Assembly: GCA_013822685.1 (NCBI GenBank) | Contig: PNKV01000012.1 | Coordinates: forward strand, 62,001 to 126,000 | DNA from: Leptothrix sp. (in: b-proteobacteria) | GTDB taxonomy: Bacteria > Pseudomonadota > Gammaproteobacteria > Burkholderiales > Burkholderiaceae_C | DNA length: 64,000 nucleotides | Reading direction: 5' to 3' | Shown here: positions 28,952-36,588 of the stretch, piece by piece | Layout: every line of letters begins with the position of its first letter | How positions within the stretch are numbered: position 1 is the first letter of the stretch | Translations under genes and position numbers: made by a program | Notes under the pieces: model-generated | The model's input: the letters and a program-made list of their open reading frames with translations, nothing else | Database searches by the model: none | Told to the model about the DNA's origin: nothing

Positions 28952-29986
28952 TCAGTGGCGCACCAGCAGCAAGTCGGCAATGACCGGCCGGTGCTGCGAG
29001 GCCACCTTGCCGCCCACGAACGCATCACTCACGCCAATCTCACCACTGACCAGGACATGGTCAATGCGCAAAAACGAAATCCCGGGCCACAGTGAATGCC
29101 CATGGGTATAACCATAGCCCAGACCTGCAGAGGCAAACGCATCCCGCAATCCCGTGTCCAGCAGGTCTTGCACCACGTTGGAGTTCTCAGGGGCATTGAG
29201 GTCACCGGCCACAACGCGGGGACGCTTCATGTCCAGCAGTTGTTCGGCCAAGGCCCCGGACTGGGTCAGGCGCTTGTTCATGTTGTCGCGCCAGGCGCCC
29301 AGGCCTTTGACGCCCTTTTTGCGGGCTGCGTTCAAACCATAACGCGGCGTCACGAAGTGAACGGTGACCAGGTCAAACTCGGTCCCATTGGCCGAGACGA
29401 CACAGTGCACATAGGTGTGATTCTGCCCGTCGTAAGGAATGAAGCCAGGCTTGCACGCCTTCAAGGGAAAGCGGCTGGCCACGATGTACTGGCCAAACGC
29501 GTAGATCTCTCTTTGGCCGAAAATGGTCTTGCGCGCATCGAGCGAAACAAAATGCTCGTCCATGAGCTGGCCGGCATCCTGCATGACGATCACATCGGGG
29601 TCGTGCTGCAACACCTCCATGGACACCTCGGCCAGGCCATGGGGTCGCTGCACCGCAAGGTAGGACTTGACGTTGTAGGTCATCAGCCGCACGCGCCGGT
29701 AGCCCTCGTCGGCATGCCCGAACGCCGGCCGCATCAACACGATCAGGACCACCAGCAGGGTGCTCAGGGCCAGCAGGCGCCAGCGCCAACCCAGGCTGAA
29801 CGACCAGATGGCGGCGACCAATGCCGGCAGCAGGTACACCGGGTAAGGAACGTACAGCAACAAGGCCAGGGCGGCGTGGCTTTCGGGGTCATTGGCCAGA
29901 CACAGCCACACCACCGCTACACCCAAGGCCACGCCTACTACCGCAGCCCGCGCGCCCCACTGCCACCAAATCCTCACCCGCTGCAT
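28952..29986 (-). CDS. Membrane-anchored endonuclease/exonuclease/phosphatase (EEP) family protein
   Basis: 344 residues from the ATG at 29986 (MQRVRIWWQWG); the longer open frame overlaps the upstream gene. Three hydrophobic helices come first (AAVVGVALGVAVVWLCL, LALLLYVPYPVYLLPALVAAIW, LLALSTLLVVLIVLM), then an EEP domain with RLMTYNVKSY, VIVMQDAGQL (Asp where most members have the metal-binding Glu), VVAGDLNAPENS, RIDHVLVS and ASQHRPVIADL. The fold hydrolyses phosphodiesters (nucleic acid, phospholipid or phosphoinositide); the substrate cannot be told. It follows the CPBP protease gene by 23 bp, so the two are probably one operon. Confidence 0.8.
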   Translation of the reverse strand: MQRVRIWWQWGARAAVVGVALGVAVVWLCLANDPESHAALALLLYVPYPVYLLPALVAAIWSFSLGWRWRLLALSTLLVVLIVLMRPAFGHADEGYRRVRLMTYNVKSYLAVQRPHGLAEVSMEVLQHDPDVIVMQDAGQLMDEHFVSLDARKTIFGQREIYAFGQYIVASRFPLKACKPGFIPYDGQNHTYVHCVVSANGTEFDLVTVHFVTPRYGLNAARKKGVKGLGAWRDNMNKRLTQSGALAEQLLDMKRPRVVAGDLNAPENSNVVQDLLDTGLRDAFASAGLGYGYTHGHSLWPGISFLRIDHVLVSGEIGVSDAFVGGKVASQHRPVIADLLLVRH

Positions 29987-30009
29987 GCCACCCGTCCTCG
30001 TCGACCTGG

Positions 30010-30690
30010 TCACCAGAACTGCCAGTTGCCATAGAGCACCACCCACACACCCAGCACACCATTGGTGACGGCATGGGCCAGGATGGGCGACCACAAGGAG
30101 CCGGTTCGCTTGTACAGCCAGGCGTAGGCCAGGCCCGCCAGGATGGCCGCCAGCCACTGGGTGTGCGCCAACATGAACACCAAGGTGGACAAGGCCACCG
30201 CCTTCAAGGTGACGGCGCGCGGGTCCACCTTTTCAAAATCGGGGTTGTCCACCCAACGCATCAGGAATGAGCGCCAGAACAGCTCTTCCATGATCGGGAC
30301 CATCAGGGCCGCGCCGATCCAACGCACCGCCACCAGACCCCATTCGATGCGGCCCTCGCTGTCTACCGGGCGGAAACTGGCCGTGGCCTCGCCCAACATC
30401 ATCCAGGGCTGGGCCAGATTGACCCACAGCGCGAACACCACGACACCGACGACCACGGCCAGCACCAGCTCCTTGGCCGCGGGCAAGGAGCCCCGCGCCA
30501 GCTCCTGGTAATCACGCCAGAAGAACGCCAAGCTGCCGCTGACCACCAGCACACACAGGCCATAGACCCAGCGAGGATCGATGCCCCAGCTGCCATCGGC
30601 GGGCACCTGGCCGCGCAGGGCCAGCATCACCATGAACAACACAAACGGCACCACACGGGCCATAACCGAGCGCGACAAGAAGCTTCCCAT
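30010..30690 (-). CDS. CPBP-family intramembrane metalloprotease
   Basis: 226 residues from MGSFLSRSVMARVVPF; upstream codons in this frame are a shadow of the neighbouring transporter. About seven hydrophobic helices. The protease signature is present: MEELFWRSFLMRWV (Glu-Glu motif followed by Arg), VFMLAHTQWLAAILAG (His) and LWSPILAHAVTNGVLG (His and Asn). This is the glutamic-type CAAX-protease-like family; the MEELFWRSF variant resembles the subgroup found with exosortase systems, but no exosortase gene is in the window. Substrate unknown. It is transcribed ahead of the EEP gene. Confidence 0.8.
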   Translation of the reverse strand: MGSFLSRSVMARVVPFVLFMVMLALRGQVPADGSWGIDPRWVYGLCVLVVSGSLAFFWRDYQELARGSLPAAKELVLAVVVGVVVFALWVNLAQPWMMLGEATASFRPVDSEGRIEWGLVAVRWIGAALMVPIMEELFWRSFLMRWVDNPDFEKVDPRAVTLKAVALSTLVFMLAHTQWLAAILAGLAYAWLYKRTGSLWSPILAHAVTNGVLGVWVVLYGNWQFW

Positions 30691-30716
30691 GATGTTTGAG
30701 GATTTGATGTGAATGG

Positions 30717-32069
30717 CTACGATTGTGACCCAAGCCACTGCCTGACCAGGATCACGGCGCGTCTGACAAAAATGGGCTGCCACGCAAACGCCAGCCCGCA
30801 CACCACAATGTGGACCCCGGCCTGGGCCGCAAACAGCTGTCCCATGCTCAGACCAGCGGCACTCAAAGCGCCCACCAGCACTGCGCTCAAGAGGATGAAC
30901 AGAGCGTTGAGGATGTTGTTGGCCGCGATGAGGCGGGCCCGGTGGCTGGGCTCGGCCCGCGCCTGCATCTGCGCGTACAAGGACACGCTGAACAGCCCCA
31001 CCGACAAGGCCATCAGCACGAGGTCCACCAGGAAGCGCCAATGCCCGGGATGGGCCACAAACGCCATCGCGGTCCAGGCGGGGCGTGCATTCAGCGTCTT
31101 CGCCTGTTCCAGCGCATGCACGGCCAGCGACATCTCGATGGCGAACACGGCCATGCCCAGGGCGCCCAACGGCACCAGCCCCAGCTCCACCCGGCCACGG
31201 GACAAGCGCTCGCACATCAAGGCGCCCACGCCAATGCCCAGCGAGGTCAACACCAGCAGGAAGGACGCCACGCCCTCCTGGCCATTCAGCACGTCTTTGC
31301 TCAGGATCGGGAACATGGCCAGGAAGCCGGCGCCAAAGAACCACATCCACGAGATGCCCAGCATGGAGGCGAACACCAGCGGGTCTTCATGGCAACGCTT
31401 CAGGTTGCGCCAGGTCTCGGCCACCGGGTTCCAGTGGATTTTCAAACCAGGATCAACCGCGGGCGTGCTGGGAATCCAGCGAGAGGCGATGCGGCCCAGC
31501 ACGCTCATCAGCACCACCGCCAGGCCCACGGCCCAGGTGCCGCCCAGTTCAGGCGCGACCAGCAGTCCGCCCACCAGGGTGCCCATCAGGATGGCGAGGA
31601 AGATGCCCATCTCCAGCAAGCCATTGCCACCGGTCAGCTCGTGCAAGCGCAGATGCTGGGGGATGTAGGCGTACCGCACGGTGGAGAACAAGGCGACGTG
31701 CGCCCCGGACAGCAGCACGCAACCCACCATCAGGGCTGCATCACGCCGCCACAAAGCCCAGGCCGCCAGGACCATCATGACGACCTCCAGGCTTTTGCCC
31801 AGGCGGATCAGCCCGCCCAGGTCGCACCGGTCGGCCCATTGGCCCATGGTTGCCGACAGCAACAAGGAAGGCGCGATGAAGATGGCCCCCATGAAGGGCC
31901 CGACCAGGTTCGGCGGCAGCCAGGGCACGGCCACCTGGTAGGTCAGCAGCAGCGTGACAGAGAACTTGAGGACGTTGTCATTCATCGACCCCAGGAACAC
32001 CGTGAAAAAGAACGGCGCAAAGCGACGCTGCCTCAGCAGCCGAAACTGATGCGGCTGCTCGGGCTTCAA
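30717..32069 (-). CDS. LplT-like major facilitator transporter (no acyltransferase domain)
   Basis: 450 residues, about 12 hydrophobic helices. It starts FRLLRQRRFAPFFFTVFLGSMNDNVLKFSVTLL and contains GQWADRCDLGGLIRLGKSLEV and LPALGISWMWFFGAGFL-type blocks. It is closely similar along its length to the MFS half of the next gene upstream (shared blocks include QRRFAPFF, LTGGNGLLEMG, DPGLKIHWNP, GISWMWFFGAGFLA, IAANNILNALF), so the two arose by tandem duplication. LplT flips lysophospholipids across the inner membrane for re-acylation. The TTG start overlaps the upstream TGA (TTGA), implying coupled translation. Confidence 0.8.
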   Translation of the reverse strand: MKPEQPHQFRLLRQRRFAPFFFTVFLGSMNDNVLKFSVTLLLTYQVAVPWLPPNLVGPFMGAIFIAPSLLLSATMGQWADRCDLGGLIRLGKSLEVVMMVLAAWALWRRDAALMVGCVLLSGAHVALFSTVRYAYIPQHLRLHELTGGNGLLEMGIFLAILMGTLVGGLLVAPELGGTWAVGLAVVLMSVLGRIASRWIPSTPAVDPGLKIHWNPVAETWRNLKRCHEDPLVFASMLGISWMWFFGAGFLAMFPILSKDVLNGQEGVASFLLVLTSLGIGVGALMCERLSRGRVELGLVPLGALGMAVFAIEMSLAVHALEQAKTLNARPAWTAMAFVAHPGHWRFLVDLVLMALSVGLFSVSLYAQMQARAEPSHRARLIAANNILNALFILLSAVLVGALSAAGLSMGQLFAAQAGVHIVVCGLAFAWQPIFVRRAVILVRQWLGSQS

Positions 32070-33982
32070 GGGGCTGGCTCGTTCAGCAAGGCCTGCACGC
32101 GGGCTTGCAGCCCTTCAGGCGTGACCTGGTCGGGCGCAATGGCCTCGCCCACCACCAGGCCCACGTGGTTGAACAAGCCGCGCCGCAAGGGCTTGGCCAT
32201 GGCCACCCCATCGATGCGCGAAAAGCTGGAGCCCCACAGATTGTGCAAGGCGGAGGGGATCACCGGCACCGGGTTGGTCTCCAGGATCTTCATGATGCCG
32301 GCCTTGAAGGGCTGCAAGGTGCCGTCGCGGGTGATCGCGCCTTCAGGGAAGAGGCACAGCAACTCACCATCGCTCAAGGCCTGGCGGGCGCGTTCAAAGG
32401 CGCGCTCGTAAGCCACCGGGTCTTCTTTCTGAGGCGCGATGGGGATGGCCTTGACCGCGCGGAAAAACCACCCCACACCGGGTGTCTTGAAGATGCGGTG
32501 GTCCATCAGGAAGATCATGGGACGCGGGCTGATCACGCCCAGGATCACCGCGTCGACAAAGCTGACGTGGTTGCACACCAGGATGGCCGCGCCATCGGTG
32601 GGCAGGTGATCCTCGCCACGCACCTTCAGGCGGTAGACGATGCGGGTCGCGAACAGCATCACCAGGCGCACGATGTACTCGGGCATCAGCCAGAACACAT
32701 AACCCACCACGATGATGTTGAGCACGGCCGTGGCCCCAAACACCTCGGGGATCGACAGGCCCGCGCCCAGAAGGGCACCCGCCATCAGGCTGCTCACGAT
32801 CATGAAGAGCGCGTTGAGGATGTTGTTGGCCGCGATGATGCGCGCGCGGTGGCTGGGCTGAGCACGCAGCTGGATCAGGGCGTACATGGGCACGCTGTAC
32901 AAACCCGCGCTAAAGGCCAGCATGGCCAGGTCGATCATCACGCGCCAGTGGGCGTGCTGCGCCACGAACTGGCCCACGGTCATCAGGCTGCCCAAGGGAT
33001 GGGTCAGGCCACGGCTGGCCAGGTAGAGGTCGAAGGCGAACACGGTCATGCCCACGGCGCCGATCGGCACCAGGCCGATTTCAACGTTGCGGTGCGAGAA
33101 GGTTTCGCACAAGAGCGAGCCAATGGCGATGCCGACCGAGAAGACCACCAGCAGCAAGGACGCGACTTGTTCATTGCCGCCCAGCACATCGCGTGCAAAC
33201 GATGGGAACTGCGCCAGGAAGACGGCGCCAAAAAACCACATCCAGGAGATGCCCAACAAGGAGCGGAACACGCTGGGGTACTCGGCGGCCAGCTTGAGGT
33301 TGCGCCAGGTTTCGGTGGCCGGGTTCCAATTCAGCTTCAAGCCAGGGTCGGACGAGGGCGAGGCCGGGATCTGCAGGGACATCAGCCAGCCGATCACCGC
33401 CACGCTCAGGCAAGCGCCCGCGGCCCAATGCACGCCGACCTCGGGGATGCTCATCAGGAGGCCACCGCCCACATTGCCCAGCAGGATGGCCACGAAGGTG
33501 CCCATCTCGACCATGCCGTTGCCGCCGGTCAACTCGCGCGGGCTGAGGTGCTGTGGCAGGTAGGCGTATTTGACCGGGCCGAAGAAGGTGGAGTGCAGGC
33601 CCATCAGGAACACGCAAGCCAGCAGCAGCGGCACGTTCTGGCCAAAGAAGCCAAATGCCACCAAGACCATGATGGCCACTTCCAGCAGCTTGATGGCCCG
33701 CATGATGCGGCCTTTGTCGTACTTGTCGGCCCACTGCCCCGCCGTGGCCGAGAACAGCACGAAGGGCAGGATGAACAAGGCGCCGATGACCAGCCCGGCC
33801 ATCTTGGCGTCCAGCCAGGACACGCTCAGCTGGTAAGTCACCAGCACCGTGAAGGCGAACTTGAACAGGTTGTCGTTGGCCGCGCCCAGGAACTGCGTCC
33901 AGAAGAAAGGCGCGAAGCGGCGCTGGCCCAGGAGGGCGAACTGTCCACTCGAAGGCGTGGCTTGGCCAGGGGGTTTGCTCAA
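32066..33982 (-). CDS. LplT-like transporter fused to a PlsC acyltransferase
   Basis: 638 residues. The start is TTG 33982, chosen because GAGAGGA lies 8 bases upstream; no ATG fits. An MFS domain (about 15-420; FLGAANDNLFKFAF, GQWADKYDKG) is followed by a glycerolipid acyltransferase domain (about 430-638) with VCNHVSFVDAVILG (HX4D), FLFPEGAITRDG and VPVIPSAL. The pairing transporter plus acyltransferase resembles the LplT-Aas system that recycles lysophospholipids, but the acyl-ACP synthetase part of Aas is missing here. It is followed by a transporter-only copy in tandem. Confidence 0.88.
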   Translation of the reverse strand: MSKPPGQATPSSGQFALLGQRRFAPFFWTQFLGAANDNLFKFAFTVLVTYQLSVSWLDAKMAGLVIGALFILPFVLFSATAGQWADKYDKGRIMRAIKLLEVAIMVLVAFGFFGQNVPLLLACVFLMGLHSTFFGPVKYAYLPQHLSPRELTGGNGMVEMGTFVAILLGNVGGGLLMSIPEVGVHWAAGACLSVAVIGWLMSLQIPASPSSDPGLKLNWNPATETWRNLKLAAEYPSVFRSLLGISWMWFFGAVFLAQFPSFARDVLGGNEQVASLLLVVFSVGIAIGSLLCETFSHRNVEIGLVPIGAVGMTVFAFDLYLASRGLTHPLGSLMTVGQFVAQHAHWRVMIDLAMLAFSAGLYSVPMYALIQLRAQPSHRARIIAANNILNALFMIVSSLMAGALLGAGLSIPEVFGATAVLNIIVVGYVFWLMPEYIVRLVMLFATRIVYRLKVRGEDHLPTDGAAILVCNHVSFVDAVILGVISPRPMIFLMDHRIFKTPGVGWFFRAVKAIPIAPQKEDPVAYERAFERARQALSDGELLCLFPEGAITRDGTLQPFKAGIMKILETNPVPVIPSALHNLWGSSFSRIDGVAMAKPLRRGLFNHVGLVVGEAIAPDQVTPEGLQARVQALLNEPAP

Positions 33983-34062
33983 GATCGTGTTCCTCTCACT
34001 GATGCCGGATGCGCAACTTGTATCGTCAGCCGAAAATGTATAGGCAAACTTGGGGCCGCCAA

Positions 34063-34839
34063 TCAATAGATAAGCAGGGGAGGCTCGCCCAATCCCGAGC
34101 GGTTCAGCCAGGCGAACACGGAATCAACCGTCACCGTGCGGATGCGGCCCGAGAAGCGCAGGTGCGTGGGGTGGTCGTCAAAGCTGACATTGGCCGAGGT
34201 CACGCGAGCCCCCAGGCGGGTCAAGGCGGACAAGCGCAGTTCGGTGGGCTCGTAGCCCTTGAAGCGCAGCCATGCCTGCGCCTGGTCTCGGCGGCTTGCC
34301 TGAGGTTCCATCGCCAGGGCCAAGGTTTCGATCGCCCACTGGTTGCTCTGCTGGTACTGCTGCGCCCAAGCATAGGCCACCATGCTGTAGGCCCGCGTGT
34401 GCAGAGTCCGCAGGCCTTGGCCTTCCTGGAGCATGGGCCACAGGCGATCCTGCACCTGGGGCGACAACACGACCGCACCGGCTTCGTACTCAAAGGGCGC
34501 ATCCATGAAGAAGTCACCGATGCCCTGGCGGTACAAGGCCGAGCGGTCGGTGCCGCACTGGTTGAGCTTGTGCACCACCCGCCAGGTGGCGCCATCGCGG
34601 TAGGCCAGGCCCAGGTGCGAATAGCGCAATCCGTACTGGCTCAGGTCCTGCCCGGCTCTGGCCAGCACCACGACCCTGGCACCGGTGTCGTTCAGCCGCT
34701 TGACCGTCTGCTCGGCCAAGGCCAGGCCTTTTTGCACGGCGCCCACGGTCAGGGGCTTGACCTCGCAAGGCCTGCCCGCGTGGGCCGTGAATGACAGGGC
34801 CAGGCACCAGGCTGCCACGGCGGTTTTGAAATTGAACAT
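34063..34839 (-). CDS. DUF2145 family periplasmic protein
   Basis: 258 residues with a signal peptide (MFNFKTAVAAWCLALSFTAHA, 1-21) and a mature part containing RVVVLARAGQDLSQYGLRYSHLG, NQCGTDRSALYRQG and a C-terminal block with RFSGRIRTVTVDSVFAWL. The pattern fits the DUF2145 family, whose function is unknown; the YSHLG...H pattern recalls NlpC/P60-like or permuted papain-fold proteins, but I cannot confirm a catalytic triad. A GGAG site precedes the ATG. It follows the small hypothetical gene by 12 bp and probably belongs to the yiaA operon. Confidence 0.75.
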   Translation of the reverse strand: MFNFKTAVAAWCLALSFTAHAGRPCEVKPLTVGAVQKGLALAEQTVKRLNDTGARVVVLARAGQDLSQYGLRYSHLGLAYRDGATWRVVHKLNQCGTDRSALYRQGIGDFFMDAPFEYEAGAVVLSPQVQDRLWPMLQEGQGLRTLHTRAYSMVAYAWAQQYQQSNQWAIETLALAMEPQASRRDQAQAWLRFKGYEPTELRLSALTRLGARVTSANVSFDDHPTHLRFSGRIRTVTVDSVFAWLNRSGLGEPPLLIY

Positions 34840-34851
34840 GCTGGGCTCCGA

Positions 34852-35268
34852 TCAATCGGTGAAGCGTTCGTTGTAGAGCAGCGAGGCGCCCAGGGCGTTG
34901 GGCACGAAGGCAATGGCCTGACCCGCCGCCGACAGGATGTAGCCCGCGCTGACCGCTGTCACAGTGACGGCGGTGCCCAAGGCCACCGAGGCCACGCCAG
35001 CCGCCTGCGAGCCCCAGCGGATTACCATCCGGGCACCATCGCTGGCGCGCTGCACCACCCACACGGCGGCACCGGCCACCACCTGAACCGAGACGACGGT
35101 CAGCACCACGCCCGCCGACAGCACCATGGAGGGCGCCGCCACGGACACCGCCACCGGCAGGGCCGAGAGCGCGCTGGCTTCAGAGGCCTCGTTGTGGGCC
35201 TGCGCCATGGAGGCCAGGCTCAAGGCCGCACTCAAGGCCAGGATTCGGGTTGTTTGCAAAAGCGTCAT
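34852..35268 (-). CDS. Hypothetical exported protein
   Basis: 138 residues from the ATG at 35268, which has AAGGA 9 bases upstream; the ATG at 35277 would overlap the yiaA stop. Signal peptide MTLLQTTRILALSAALSLASMAQA. The mature protein is Ala/Val-rich with two or three hydrophobic segments (SMVLSAGVVLTVVSVQVVAGAA, GVASVALGTAVTVTAVSAGYIL), so it may be membrane-embedded. I recognise no family. Its position between yiaA and DUF2145, with short gaps, suggests a shared envelope role. Confidence 0.6.
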   Translation of the reverse strand: MTLLQTTRILALSAALSLASMAQAHNEASEASALSALPVAVSVAAPSMVLSAGVVLTVVSVQVVAGAAVWVVQRASDGARMVIRWGSQAAGVASVALGTAVTVTAVSAGYILSAAGQAIAFVPNALGASLLYNERFTD

Positions 35269-35273
35269 GGTCA

Positions 35274-35690
35274 TCATTCCTTGTGTTCGGCCACATCGGC
35301 TTCGTGGTCGTCACGAAGCATCTTGGCCAGGGTGAAGGCGCTGGAGATCAGGAACAGCCAGGTCACCAGCAGGTAGGCCTTGTAGGTCGGGTTGATGTCC
35401 ATCTGATACAGGCCCCAACCGGTCAGGCCGATGGCAAAGGCAAAGCCCGACCACACCACCACCGACCACATCGGTGTGTCATTGCCACGCAGTTCCTTGT
35501 CACGCACGAACTTGGACAGCGCGAACACCGCCGACAGGCAGAACACATAGCCCATGACCATGAAGGCGCGCTCCAGGTCAGCACCGGGCAGGTAGCCCAG
35601 GCCGGTGGCGCACACGGTCACGGCGATGCCGAAAGAGATCCAGACCTGGGTCTTCCAGGATTTGGTATCGCGGCGAATGGTGGTGGTCAT
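35274..35690 (-). CDS. YiaA/YiaB family inner-membrane protein
   Basis: 138 residues from MTTTIRRDTKSWKTQVW; AAGGGG lies 7 bases upstream, and an ATG ten codons earlier is less likely. Four hydrophobic helices in two pairs (VWISFGIAVTVCATGLGYLP, AFMVMGYVFCLSAVFAL; MWSVVVWSGFAFAIGLTGWGL, YLLVTWLFLISSAFTLAKM), i.e. two YiaAB two-helix domains. Function unknown; E. coli YiaA/YiaB are uncharacterised membrane proteins. It is divergent from the HTH regulator at 35820, with the palindrome in the shared 129-bp gap. Confidence 0.8.
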   Translation of the reverse strand: MTTTIRRDTKSWKTQVWISFGIAVTVCATGLGYLPGADLERAFMVMGYVFCLSAVFALSKFVRDKELRGNDTPMWSVVVWSGFAFAIGLTGWGLYQMDINPTYKAYLLVTWLFLISSAFTLAKMLRDDHEADVAEHKE

Positions 35691-35790
35691 CTTGGGGCCC
35701 CTTGGGAGCGTGTTGAACATGGGAATGGATTGTGTAAATTCAGCTCAAGCGGGTCAATCAATCAATACCGAGTAGCGCCATCGTGCATAC

Positions 35791-35813
35791 TGGGTATCAA
35801 ATTTCGATACCCA
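35791..35813. promoter_or_regulatory. Perfect 8-bp inverted repeat, probable operator
   Basis: TGGGTATC (35791-35798) and GATACCCA (35806-35813) flank a 7-base AT-rich spacer. It ends 6 bases before the ATG of the HTH regulator and lies about 100 bp from the yiaA start on the other strand. Its size suits a dimeric HTH_XRE protein, so autoregulation is likely, with possible control of the divergent operon. Confidence 0.65.
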
Positions 35814-35819
35814 ACGCCC

Positions 35820-36572
35820 ATGAGCACCACCCAGGATCTCGTCAACACGCTGAAGCAGGAGCTGAAATCCGCCGGCATCACCTATGCCCAACTGGGTGAG
35901 CGTTTGGGCATGGCCGAGTCCAGCATCAAGCGCGTCTTCGCCAAGGGCGACATGCCCCTGTCCCGCATCGACGACATCTGCCGCGTGCTCAAAATCGACT
36001 TCGCCGACCTGGCCCGCCGCGTGGCCGACGCCCAGCCCTTGAAGCGCGAGCTGACCCTCGCGCAAGAGAAAGCCGTGGTGGCCGACCGCAAGCTGCTGTT
36101 GATGGCCATCTGCTGCCTCAGCCAGTGGACGTTCGAGCAGATCGTGTCCACCTACGAGATCAGCGAGACCGAATGCTTCCGCCTGCTGGCCAAACTCGAC
36201 AAGCTGGGCATCATCGAGTTGCGGCCGCTCAACCGCTACCGGCTCAAGGTGTCCAAGACCTTCCGCTGGCGGCCCCATGGCCCGGTGATGGGCTTCTTCC
36301 GCGAGCACGTCGTGGAAGAGTATTTCGCGGGGGGCTTTGAAGGCGATGACGAACTGCTGCTGCTTGTGCACGGCTCCATCGGCCACAGCCTGGCCAAGCC
36401 CTTCGCCGAACGTCTGCAACGCGTGGCCGAAGACTTCGCCCAGCAGCACCTGGCCGACCAACGCCTGCCTGCCACGCAGCGCAAGCCCTATACCCTGGTG
36501 ATCGGCTTGCGGTCCTGGTGGTTCCAGGCGTTCGTGGACCTGTGGCGGCCCCAGGCCACCGGCCAACGTTGA
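35820..36572 (+). CDS. XRE-family transcriptional regulator with C-terminal effector region
   Basis: 250 residues from MSTTQDLVNTLKQELKSAG. HTH_XRE domain at about 5-70 (ITYAQLGERLGMAESSIKRVFAKGDMPLSRIDDICRVL, in two consecutive stretches). The second half (about 75-250) contains LSQWTFEQIVSTYEISETEC, a second helix-turn-helix-like segment (LLAKLDKLGIIELRPLNRYRL) and a conserved aromatic C-terminal region (FRWRPHGPVMGFFREHVVEE); its effector is unknown. There is no Shine-Dalgarno sequence: the palindrome occupies its place. The upstream frame is open but uninformative. The AmpG-like transporter gene begins 16 bp downstream. Confidence 0.8.
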   Translation: MSTTQDLVNTLKQELKSAGITYAQLGERLGMAESSIKRVFAKGDMPLSRIDDICRVLKIDFADLARRVADAQPLKRELTLAQEKAVVADRKLLLMAICCLSQWTFEQIVSTYEISETECFRLLAKLDKLGIIELRPLNRYRLKVSKTFRWRPHGPVMGFFREHVVEEYFAGGFEGDDELLLLVHGSIGHSLAKPFAERLQRVAEDFAQQHLADQRLPATQRKPYTLVIGLRSWWFQAFVDLWRPQATGQR

Positions 36573-36588
36573 GCAACAAAGGCACGGC

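Noticed and set aside
30691..31350. Extended N-terminus of the CPBP protease frame
   Set aside because: The extra 220 codons lie antisense-in-frame within the transporter gene and look like low-complexity Arg/Gly shadow; the protease begins at 30690.
32105..34069. Long open frame (654 codons) opposite the LplT-PlsC gene
   Set aside because: Composition rich in His, Gln and Ala, antisense to clear MFS and PlsC motifs.
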